DNA of 46,102 bases from the NCBI GenBank assembly GCA_017466685.1, contig JAFTTS010000079.1:1-46102 (forward strand), written 5' to 3'. The position numbers and the translations under genes were made by a program. Each line of letters opens with the position of its first letter. Positions within the stretch are counted from its first letter, which is position 1. This document shows, piece by piece, positions 30,322 to 37,666 of this stretch. Source of the DNA: Clostridia bacterium (GTDB lineage Bacteria; Bacillota; Clostridia; Oscillospirales; CAG-272). Under the pieces are notes generated by a model. The model saw only the letters and a list, made by a program, of their open reading frames with translations, was not told where the DNA came from and did not search any database.

Positions 30322-31392
30322 TTATTTTCCGGAGCTTATTTTTGCGCGATAGCTCTCGACTTCCCAGTTTACAATAAAGTCAACAAGGTCGTCACTCATA
30401 CCGAAATATCCGCCATAATTATGCGATGCGTGGAAAACCTTTACTTGATCGAGGAAAACATCGCGTACGGTCGTAAGTTGTTTTTCGTCTGCACCGAGCA
30501 CAACAGCACCCTCTCCTCTTATGATAACGACTCGCGGATAATATTCGTTCTCGATTTTGAATATTTGAACTTTTTTGGTGAGCCGATCCTTTGTCACCGA
30601 AGAATCGACCGTCAGATAATTTGCCTTGCAGTATACGATATGATCAGGCGTCGGACTGTTGAAATCGGGATCGAACGAAGCAACATCGCCGCCGTCGAGA
30701 AACTCTGAATATCCTGTTTCGGTAAGCTCTTTGAGCCATACGCAAAGATTTTCTCTTGCCGCTTTTCGTGCAGCCAAAGCATATTCGTCGAGCTTATTCA
30801 TCATTTCCGAAACAAGCCCGTCAATTTCTTCGGTGCTGTCACCTGCGAAGAAAACGCCGTGATTCTGCAGGAACAAAAGGCAGGCATCCTTACCGGTTTT
30901 TGCTTTGTATGCATTAAGTTTATCGCGACATATAGAAGCGAGGATATATCCCGGACGGCAGGCATCAACCCAGACCGATTCGGGAAACAACTTTTCCGCA
31001 ATGGTTTTACCCATTTTAGCACAGGTCATAGCATTAACGGCTGACGGATGAACGTGAAGCACAAATTTTCCTCGGAAGAGATCGTGAAGAAGCGTTTCAA
31101 CGCTCGGACGACGGGTTTCACCTGTGGCACGTGCCGCCATCATATCTGCAAGCACCTGACTCTCACGTTCCGCTTCATTTTCGGAATAATTCACCTTCCA
31201 CATCGCACCGAGCTTTTCACGGTCAAGACGAACAAAGTCCTCTGCCTTTATTGTGGCAAGCGATGTTCCCGAGCCTTTAACATAAAGTGTTGTATCTGTT
31301 TTATACGATGTATTTCCACCGCCGGCGAGTACATATCTTGCATCTGCGCCGTATCGGTTCGACATTTCTTCAAGCTGCTTTAATTCTTTCAT
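30322..31392 (-). CDS. Class II aldolase, RhaE-like aldolase domain alone
   Basis: The protein has 356 residues with the zinc site of class II aldolases (FVLHVHPSAVNAM, then LFLQNHGVFFAG) and the N-terminal RYVLAGGGNTSYK block. This variant matches the N-terminal half of the bifunctional rhamnulose-1-phosphate aldolase/lactaldehyde dehydrogenase (RhaE, YuxG) better than the 275-residue E. coli RhaD, but the dehydrogenase half is absent. It should split rhamnulose-1-phosphate into dihydroxyacetone phosphate and lactaldehyde. The start at 31392 has GAGGAGAG four bases before and lies 10 nt after rhaA; the frame extends to 31497 within rhaA, without support. No rhamnulokinase gene is in the window. 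Confidence 0.87.
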   Translation of the reverse strand: MKELKQLEEMSNRYGADARYVLAGGGNTSYKTDTTLYVKGSGTSLATIKAEDFVRLDREKLGAMWKVNYSENEAERESQVLADMMAARATGETRRPSVETLLHDLFRGKFVLHVHPSAVNAMTCAKMGKTIAEKLFPESVWVDACRPGYILASICRDKLNAYKAKTGKDACLLFLQNHGVFFAGDSTEEIDGLVSEMMNKLDEYALAARKAARENLCVWLKELTETGYSEFLDGGDVASFDPDFNSPTPDHIVYCKANYLTVDSSVTKDRLTKKVQIFKIENEYYPRVVIIRGEGAVVLGADEKQLTTVRDVFLDQVKVFHASHNYGGYFGMSDDLVDFIVNWEVESYRAKISSGK

Positions 31393-31402
31393 AACTCTCT
31401 CC

Positions 31403-32650
31403 TCATACACGCTTTGCAAGCACATTTCTTTCGTAATCTTCAACTTCGTCAAACCATTTTTCCGATGCTTCGGTTCCGGCACGTCTGCAGAATTCATCCC
31501 AAACAGCCCCCATCGGCATCATTTTAAGTTCTTCCTGAAGTACCATAAGCTTCGTAAACTGTTCGCTGTCCTGAAGCTCGGCAAAAGCCTTGTGCGGAGT
31601 AAGGAGAGCCCAAAGCAGTGCCTTTCTGAAGCTGCGAAGACCAACTACCCATGCGGCGATGCGGTTAATGCTCGCATCAAAAAAGTCAAGAGCCATCGCG
31701 ATATCGTTCATTCTTCCGCTGGCAACTATCTCTTTCGCGATTTCCTTTGTTTCGTCGTCGAAGCGGACAACATGGTCGGAATCCCAGCGAACGCCGCGTG
31801 TTATATGTAATGCCAGCTTATTGTTAAAGAGCAATAGTGAAGAGATTTTGTCGGAAACAATCTCGGTCGGGTGATAATGTCCGTTGTCCATAAGCGGAAC
31901 AAGTCCGTTTGCGGCAACATAACCGAGAGTAAACTCAGACGAGCCTACGGTGTATGATTCAAGACCAATTCCAAACACCTTTGATTCAAGGGTTACATAT
32001 ACTTTATTCTTGTCATACGGCTCGGCAAAAATCTCGTCGAGCGACTTTTTGAAGCGTGCACGCGGACCGATACGATCTGCCGGAGTATCCTTGAGTCCGT
32101 CGGGAATCCATATGTTCATAACACACGGCATCCCCGTTTCGTCTGCAAAATATTCTGAGATACGGATGCAGGCCTTTACATGATCAACCCAGAATCTGCG
32201 GATATCTTCTTTTGCGCTGGAGAGAGTCATACCCTCTGCCTTCGGATGCGAAAAGCAGGTTGGATTGAAGTCGAGTCCGAGTCCTCTTTCTTTTGCAAAT
32301 TCTACCCATTTTGAGAAATGCTCAGGCTTGATTGCATCTCTGTCGACAAATTCACCGTCATCGAAAATCGCATAGCTCGCATGGACGTTTAGCTTGTGCT
32401 TTCCGGGTACAAGCGAGAGTGCCTTGTCTATATCTCGCATAAGCTCATCGGGGGTACGTGCTCTGCCGGGATAGTTACCCGTAGTCTGAATACCGCCCGA
32501 AAGTCCGCCTTCACTGTCAAAGCCGAGCACATCGTCACCCTGCCAGCAATGCATGGAGATTACAGTCTCGCCGAGTTGTTCAATTGCTTTTTCAGTATCA
32601 ATTCCGATTTCGGCATACCGTGCCTTTGCCGCTTCATATTGTTTGTTCAT
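31403..32650 (-). CDS. rhaA: L-rhamnose isomerase
   Basis: The 415-residue protein is recognised by MHCWQGDDV near the N-terminus, LDFNPTCFSHPKA, MNIWIPDGLKD, YVTLESKVFGIG, PLMDNGHYHPTE and HITRGVRWDSDHVV. These blocks hold the metal-binding Glu, Asp and His residues of this family. It converts L-rhamnose to L-rhamnulose in the cytosol. It is followed after 10 nt by the RhaE-like aldolase and then an AraC regulator. The promoter lies very close to the ATG (see 32656-32684). Length and motifs are normal; I see nothing missing. Confidence 0.96.
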   Translation of the reverse strand: MNKQYEAAKARYAEIGIDTEKAIEQLGETVISMHCWQGDDVLGFDSEGGLSGGIQTTGNYPGRARTPDELMRDIDKALSLVPGKHKLNVHASYAIFDDGEFVDRDAIKPEHFSKWVEFAKERGLGLDFNPTCFSHPKAEGMTLSSAKEDIRRFWVDHVKACIRISEYFADETGMPCVMNIWIPDGLKDTPADRIGPRARFKKSLDEIFAEPYDKNKVYVTLESKVFGIGLESYTVGSSEFTLGYVAANGLVPLMDNGHYHPTEIVSDKISSLLLFNNKLALHITRGVRWDSDHVVRFDDETKEIAKEIVASGRMNDIAMALDFFDASINRIAAWVVGLRSFRKALLWALLTPHKAFAELQDSEQFTKLMVLQEELKMMPMGAVWDEFCRRAGTEASEKWFDEVEDYERNVLAKRV

Positions 32651-32655
32651 TATTA

Positions 32656-32684
32656 ATTATAATCCTTTCAAGAATAATTGTCAA
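32656..32684 (-). promoter_or_regulatory. Promoter of rhaA, close to the start codon
   Basis: The minus strand reads TTGACA (32679-32684), a 17-bp spacer and TATAAT (32656-32661), a full consensus. The -10 box ends five bases before the ATG, so the transcript would start at or near the first codon. The GAAAGG that could serve as a ribosome site lies within the spacer. Either the mRNA is leaderless or a second start lies upstream. Confidence 0.6.
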
Positions 32685-32740
32685 ATATTCAGATAAATTT
32701 CTTGTTAATATTATTATATCAATATTGAAAACAATAAAAA

Positions 32741-32774
32741 AGGGCGTATTATACGAAGCAATACGTCTTTTTTT
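32741..32774. terminator. Bidirectional terminator between threonine aldolase and rhaA
   Basis: The stem GGGCGTATT (32742-32750) / AATACG(T)C (32760-32767) is preceded by A6 and followed by T7. It would end the threonine aldolase transcript, including the relic at 32811-32897. Confidence 0.8.
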
Positions 32775-32810
32775 AAGATTCGCCGAAAAAGCCTTGAAAA
32801 AGCATTTTTA

Positions 32811-32897
32811 GCAGTGTATTTATCCTGCCATACTTTACAGTCTACATCTTTATCGTTGAACCTTACTATTTCGGCTAACACCTTCTCGTTGTATCAA
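32811..32897 (-). pseudogene. Decayed partial duplicate of the threonine aldolase 5' region
   Basis: These 87 bp match 33844-33930 inside the intact gene at about four bases in five, with the first 20 plus-strand bases (AGCAGTGTATTTATCCTGCC) identical. Translated, it gives EKVLAEIVRFNDKDVDCKVW, against EQVLAEIARINDEDVDGKVG in the intact protein (residues 16-35). The relic sits downstream of the intact copy, in the same orientation. It has no start codon, and its match ends abruptly on both sides. It is best read as what is left of a tandem duplication of the aldolase gene. Confidence 0.8.
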
Positions 32898-32902
32898 TAC
32901 AT

Positions 32903-32948
32903 ATACCCTGCTGCGCTCCTCATAGAGGTTCAACTCGCAACAGGGTAT
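32903..32948. terminator. Nested hairpin after threonine aldolase gene
   Basis: ATACCCTGCTGCG pairs with CGCAACAGGGTAT (12 of 13 bp), with an inner CCTC/GAGG stem. It lies five bases past the stop of the aldolase. No strong T-run follows. It is related in sequence to the hairpin at 5830-5874. Confidence 0.5.
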
Positions 32949-32952
32949 TCGT

Positions 32953-33966
32953 CTATTTTATGGACTCCACAAGCCTCATAACATCTTCCTCAGTTGTGGA
33001 GAAAGTGGTAGCCATTCTGACAACCTTTTTATCCTCAAACCAATACTTGAGATCATACGTCGCTTGCATTTGGCGCAAAATATCCTCTTCGACAACACAA
33101 AATACCATATTACTTTGCACCGGAAAGTACGGCATTATTCCCTTTTGTCTCAATTGACCTCCAAGCAATTTAGCCATATTGTTTGCATGAGCAAAGTTTT
33201 TCACCCATCGGTCATCGTTAAAAAGAGCAAGCATTTGAATGCCCAAAAATTTAGATTTGTCAAAATGCTGCAATGATTGCTTCAAAATATAATCGCCCTC
33301 ACGCAGTACGTTTTTATCCAAAAAGACTACCGCCTCTCCGAACATAGCACCCGCTTTCGTTCCTCCCACAGTAAATGCATCTACGCCGGTGTCTGCTATC
33401 ATTTCCCGCAGTGTACATCCCAGGGAAGCAAGAGCAGAGCCAATTCTCGCTCCATCAATAAAAATTTTCATTCCTTTGCTGTGCCCATATACAACTAAAG
33501 CTCTCAACTCGTCGAGCGTATAAAGCGTACCGAGCTCGGTTGGTTGAGTGAGCGCAATGACTTGAGGACGGTATTGGTGACTTCTATGTTCAAAAAGCAA
33601 TCTATCGATCATCTGAGGAGTAATTTTAGCATCCGAGGTAGGTATAGTTAAAATTTTATTTCCCAAATTATATTCTACCGCACCGCATTCATATGTATTG
33701 ATGTGTGCTTGTTCAGAACATATTACCGAGCCAAATCTATTCAACAGCGCTTTCAGTGCAATTATGTTTGCTGCAGTACCGTTAATCGTATATAAAACAG
33801 CGATCTCTGTATCAAAAAACGATTGCAAATACGATGTAGCCTGAGCAGTGTATTTATCCTGCCCTACTTTCCCATCTACATCTTCGTCGTTGATCCTTGC
33901 TATTTCGGCTAACACCTGCTCGTCGATGTTGTTCCATACCTCGCCTCTGAAAGACTTGTTCGTCAT
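32953..33966 (-). CDS. Low-specificity threonine aldolase (beta-eliminating lyase family)
   Basis: The PLP enzyme of 337 residues has EQAHIN (His88 stacking on PLP), FIDGARIGSAL (Asp171, Arg174) and the Schiff-base Lys204 in VGGTKAGAMFGEAV. It cleaves L-threonine, allo-threonine or related beta-hydroxy amino acids to glycine and an aldehyde. An AAAGGAGG site lies before the ATG. It follows the GH127 gene after 55 nt with no clear terminator between them, so partial read-through is possible. A decayed piece of a second copy lies just downstream. The family assignment is firm; the threonine stereo-preference is not predicted. Confidence 0.9.
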   Translation of the reverse strand: MTNKSFRGEVWNNIDEQVLAEIARINDEDVDGKVGQDKYTAQATSYLQSFFDTEIAVLYTINGTAANIIALKALLNRFGSVICSEQAHINTYECGAVEYNLGNKILTIPTSDAKITPQMIDRLLFEHRSHQYRPQVIALTQPTELGTLYTLDELRALVVYGHSKGMKIFIDGARIGSALASLGCTLREMIADTGVDAFTVGGTKAGAMFGEAVVFLDKNVLREGDYILKQSLQHFDKSKFLGIQMLALFNDDRWVKNFAHANNMAKLLGGQLRQKGIMPYFPVQSNMVFCVVEEDILRQMQATYDLKYWFEDKKVVRMATTFSTTEEDVMRLVESIK

Positions 33967-34021
33967 AACATCCTCCTTTATGAGTTGTTAAAGCTCAATT
34001 TATCACTTTACTATAACATAC

Positions 34022-35914
34022 TTACTGCATCGGCTTGCGGTAAAGCCACGCAGCGGTACGTGATTCGTCAGTCCACGTTTTTCCGGCAGAAGCATAATCT
34101 ATCAAGCGCACCTTTCTGCCATCGGCAAGCGATACTTCAAGACACAGCTTACTTTCAGGTATTTCAGGGCAATTGGATATTGTATATGCCACATTTCCCA
34201 TATCATCGCAAAGAATATCAAGAACGTCATCGGGATCGGTAATTCTCTTATCTGCAGCAAGAACGATCGGACCACGCATATATGCTGCGAATATATCCTC
34301 GTTTACGGCTCCCTTTGGAGGAAGTATCTGCTTAACCGGCATGGGAAGCTCAAGAACCACTGTGTCACCCTTATTCCATTTTCGGAAGATACTCGCATAG
34401 CCCGAAGAAACTGAAACAGTTTTACCGTTTTCCGTAATAGCAGCTTTTTCACACCACGCCGGAATTCTGAACTTTATCTCAAATTCTTCTTCCACGTCAG
34501 TTTCAAACGTGAAGCTTACCTTGCCGTCATACGGATATTCGGTTTCCATCGTGACAGACAGCGGAGCACCGGTGGGAGTTTGAGTTTTTATCACTCCCTG
34601 CTCATAATAGTTTATTACTATGCCGTTTTCGGAACGAAGCAAAGCAAACTGTGGAATAAGTCCTGCTCCTGCAGCACCGATACACGCACAGCAGCCGTAA
34701 GAACCACCGTTGTGCAGGAAATTGAATCCTCCTATTCTCTTTCCGCGGCGAGCTGAAACAAGCGGACTGTAACTATCGAACGGAAGCACCTGAAGATAAT
34801 CCATAATTCCAACCAACGAATACATGGAATTAGAAGTCGGAACACGGTGTGTATTCATAGCACCGATATAACTGTTATAGAATGAACGCTCTATCGCATC
34901 GGCATATGTAACGTCACCGGTAAGCTCAAGAAGTGCCTCGGCAAATTTCATCCACGTAACCGTCACACAGGTCTCCTGAATGACGTCTTCCTCGTCTGCT
35001 TCCGGTCGTGTCTGTTTAACAGCAGTATGGTCAAACAGCTCGTGAGTACAGCCGCTACATCCGATAATGCTGAGCTCTCCGTTAACGATACGTTTGCCGA
35101 AATTAATAACTGCAGTTTTATATTTTTCGATACCTGTCAAACAGTAATACTGTAAGAGTCCCTCAAAGCAGGACATCATCTCATACGCCTTAGTTATGGG
35201 ATATTCGTGCGGAGCAACCTTGTCCTCATATGCAAGCTCAACAAGATTCCCGGAAAGAATGAATCCGGTGGAGATGATATACTCCGCAAATTCAAGATAA
35301 CGCTTCTCACCGGTAAGACGGTATAAGCGCACCATAGGCTCAAGGATAGAGCAGGAGTTAAGTCCTTCCCAATGCTTTGCACACTTGCGGATATCGAGCT
35401 TTCCTTCGCCAACGTGCTCAAGGATATAATCCGCCTGACGACACATCGAGGATATCAGCTCCTCCGCGAGCTTTTCATCCCGACAGATTTCAAGGAAATA
35501 CATCATTCCGAGCATTACATATTTTCTGCCCCATAAATCCCAACGTGTAAATTCTTCCTTGAAGGAGTAGCCGGAGATGCGTCCGTTTTCCTCCTGGGTT
35601 GTCAAAATATCGCGAACAGATGCCTCAACGATACGGTACATATCGTCATCACCAGTATATTTCAGTACCATGCAGGCACCGCGCATCATTTTACCCCAGA
35701 ATTCGCTTCTCCAGGTCATCCAGACTATAGCGTCACCGTCCGTCTGACGGCGGAATATATTCACAAACTCTTTCCAAAGTCCCACTTCGCAAATCTGATT
35801 TCGTTCCAGAAAGCGAACCGCCTCTGCAAGCGAGCGTTCAAATTTCATTGAGAGCTCGGCTTCTTTTGTTAATACGCGAATGCCGTCAAGCTCTTTTACT
35901 GTTTGTGGTCTCAT
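34022..35914 (-). CDS. GH127 family beta-L-arabinofuranosidase (DUF1680)
   Basis: The 631-residue enzyme has an (alpha/alpha)6 barrel followed by beta domains. The key zinc/nucleophile set of the Bifidobacterium enzyme HypBA1 can be placed: Glu314 and Cys316 (VIQETCVTVTW) and Cys408-Cys409 (GSYGCCACIG). These match the known Glu-X-Cys and Cys-Cys pairs, the second cysteine being the nucleophile. It should release beta-L-arabinofuranose from plant or glycoprotein oligosaccharides. There is no signal peptide, so it is cytosolic. The start at 35914 has GAAAGGAT before it, and the promoter lies at 35949-35977; an open frame to 36013 contains that promoter and is rejected. GH146 is a near relative and cannot be fully excluded. 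Confidence 0.9.
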   Translation of the reverse strand: MRPQTVKELDGIRVLTKEAELSMKFERSLAEAVRFLERNQICEVGLWKEFVNIFRRQTDGDAIVWMTWRSEFWGKMMRGACMVLKYTGDDDMYRIVEASVRDILTTQEENGRISGYSFKEEFTRWDLWGRKYVMLGMMYFLEICRDEKLAEELISSMCRQADYILEHVGEGKLDIRKCAKHWEGLNSCSILEPMVRLYRLTGEKRYLEFAEYIISTGFILSGNLVELAYEDKVAPHEYPITKAYEMMSCFEGLLQYYCLTGIEKYKTAVINFGKRIVNGELSIIGCSGCTHELFDHTAVKQTRPEADEEDVIQETCVTVTWMKFAEALLELTGDVTYADAIERSFYNSYIGAMNTHRVPTSNSMYSLVGIMDYLQVLPFDSYSPLVSARRGKRIGGFNFLHNGGSYGCCACIGAAGAGLIPQFALLRSENGIVINYYEQGVIKTQTPTGAPLSVTMETEYPYDGKVSFTFETDVEEEFEIKFRIPAWCEKAAITENGKTVSVSSGYASIFRKWNKGDTVVLELPMPVKQILPPKGAVNEDIFAAYMRGPIVLAADKRITDPDDVLDILCDDMGNVAYTISNCPEIPESKLCLEVSLADGRKVRLIDYASAGKTWTDESRTAAWLYRKPMQ

Positions 35915-35921
35915 ATGAATT

Positions 35922-35977
35922 ATCCTTTCAAAAATATATGTCAAAAAAATTTTAACAAAAATGCTTTCACTTGTCAA
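35922..35977 (-). promoter_or_regulatory. Promoter and shared leader motif of the GH127 gene
   Basis: The minus strand has TTGACA (35972-35977), a 17-bp spacer and TAAAAT (35949-35954). Just downstream, TTGACA-N7-TTGAAAGGAT (35922-35944) repeats with the same spacing the arrangement found before rhaA (32662-32684). It may be an operator shared by both genes. Confidence 0.7.
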
Positions 35978-36021
35978 GTCAGTATAAACGTAAAATATTG
36001 CATTTTCCACCATATAAAAAG

Positions 36022-36059
36022 TCTCGGCGCACCGGACATAATTATATGGTACGCCGAGT
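36022..36059 (-). terminator. Terminator of the glycosidase-like operon
   Basis: A long stem CTCGGCG-c-ACC / GGT-a-CGCCGAG (10 of 11 bp) is followed on the minus strand by ACTTTTTTAT. It separates the 36-46 kb operon from the GH127 promoter. Confidence 0.9.
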
Positions 36060-36094
36060 ATGGAGAAAAAGAATTGAAAAAAGAGGAAAGCAAA

Positions 36095-37633
36095 TTAATC
36101 TGTAACCTTTACATATACCTCAACCCAGGTGAACTCGGTGACCTCCTCCACTGCAACACGTGGACAAAGCATATTAGTATGTGCCTCTTTGGGTATCGAA
36201 TAGCAAAGTACAGTCGATGTGGCAAAGCGATCGTCCTGCTCGCTGCCAATAAACTCACACGCAGTGAGATTTACGCATACAAGCGGAGGATTTGCCAAGG
36301 CTTTTTCAGCATCTTTTACACCAAGGCGCAGAGTAAGCTCCGCTCCCTTCGGAATGTCGCCAACGAACAGCTTGAAGCCACCCGTACCGGAGATTACCGC
36401 AGGCAGCTGTCTTCCGATACCGCCGTTGTTTTCCCATAAGGGCTGTACATCCTTGTAGGTTACGATATGACGCCGATTCATTTTTTGTACGGCATCAGGA
36501 TCGCCAAGAGTATTGAGCACCGTCCACATTACCGGCAGATAATTTGGACCGATATCCGGCTCAAAGCTAAGCGGCGCTGTCTTGTCAAAATGCTGGTGAA
36601 CATTATCGCGGAAATAGTTATAAATATAAATCTTATCCGCACCCTGTGCATATGCGCTCGCCGCAAAAGCAGCAAAGGTCGTGATATCCGGCCATATCTT
36701 TTTAGCGGCAGGATACGGTGCGAACCACATTTCAATACACGGTGCAAGCGTTACGCCATATGGCTTCAGCATATTAGACCAAAGCTTTATCGGCATATCG
36801 TTGTCGTTAGATACCCAGCGTGCCGCGGGGATCACCATATCGACAATCCCATCGCGCACCCACTGCATAACGTCAAGACCGAAATCGAAGTTCGTTTGGA
36901 TATCGGGAGCAACACGCACTGCAAATTTTATCTCGTGTCCGTATTTTTCCTCATATCTGTGTACCAGTGTATCGATCTCACGGACAAAGCCGTTCATAAT
37001 CTCAACGCCGTCATATTCCATTCCGGGTCTGAACAGATATATATCACGCTGAAAATCAAGCTCGATGCCGTACGGATCATATCGCTCAAGAGATTCCTCC
37101 ATCATACCGATAGCAAATTCACGCACCTGCACATGAGAAAAATCATATGCATGATCGAAATAACCTGTACGAACAGCGGTATTCGGCGGTACGCGGCGAT
37201 ATTCCGGATGCTCATGGAAGAAATCGGGGACATTGAATCCGGTCTTTAAATAACGGTCGTGAACGTCGTTCATACGGAAGGATATCCACGGATTGATGCC
37301 TACCTTTCGGAATCCCTCAATTTGAATCTGATTATGGTCAACGCCGAGCTCCTCGAATACGATATGTGCGGCTCTTGCACAGGCTTCGTTTGAATAGTCA
37401 ATGGGCATACCGTTTTCAAGCTTTTGGTGATATTTCGAAAGAAAGCTTTGATATCGTTCCGATGGGAAATTGACGATCTGTTCAGCCACATTGAGAAAAT
37501 AGTCCGTGACCTGCGTCCCCTCAAATTCCTTCGGAAAATCCTCGATGTCCTGCACCGTCGTGGGAAGTGCATCCTCCCGTCCGATATAACGGAGTATGCC
37601 GTCAACATCAGAATTTATAATAATTCCCTTCAA
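36095..37633 (-). CDS. Glycosidase-like TIM-barrel protein, cytosolic
   Basis: The 512-residue protein is a full-length paralogue of the one at base 1 (shared INPWISFRMNDVHD, YGIELDFQRD, FAAFAASAYAQGADKIYIYN, NRRHIVTYKDVQPLWE). The N-terminal 110 residues (GIIINSDVDGILRYIG...) show what is missing there. Candidate catalytic acids are the Glu and Asp of GIELDF and the Asp of FRMND. It has no signal peptide. The start is TTG at 37633, with GGAGG nine bases upstream and a stop in frame not far before; no ATG fits. It lies 33 nt after the secreted paralogue and is followed by a strong terminator. The family may be an unclassified glycoside hydrolase acting on products of the secreted relative. 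Confidence 0.87.
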   Translation of the reverse strand: MKGIIINSDVDGILRYIGREDALPTTVQDIEDFPKEFEGTQVTDYFLNVAEQIVNFPSERYQSFLSKYHQKLENGMPIDYSNEACARAAHIVFEELGVDHNQIQIEGFRKVGINPWISFRMNDVHDRYLKTGFNVPDFFHEHPEYRRVPPNTAVRTGYFDHAYDFSHVQVREFAIGMMEESLERYDPYGIELDFQRDIYLFRPGMEYDGVEIMNGFVREIDTLVHRYEEKYGHEIKFAVRVAPDIQTNFDFGLDVMQWVRDGIVDMVIPAARWVSNDNDMPIKLWSNMLKPYGVTLAPCIEMWFAPYPAAKKIWPDITTFAAFAASAYAQGADKIYIYNYFRDNVHQHFDKTAPLSFEPDIGPNYLPVMWTVLNTLGDPDAVQKMNRRHIVTYKDVQPLWENNGGIGRQLPAVISGTGGFKLFVGDIPKGAELTLRLGVKDAEKALANPPLVCVNLTACEFIGSEQDDRFATSTVLCYSIPKEAHTNMLCPRVAVEEVTEFTWVEVYVKVTD

Positions 37634-37666
37634 GGTTAAATTCCTCCACTCGAAAATGTATACCGA

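Noticed and set aside
35915..36013. N-terminal extension of 33 residues on the GH127 enzyme
   Set aside because: It contains the TTGACA/TAAAAT promoter and lacks a ribosome site, and homologues start near MRPQTV.
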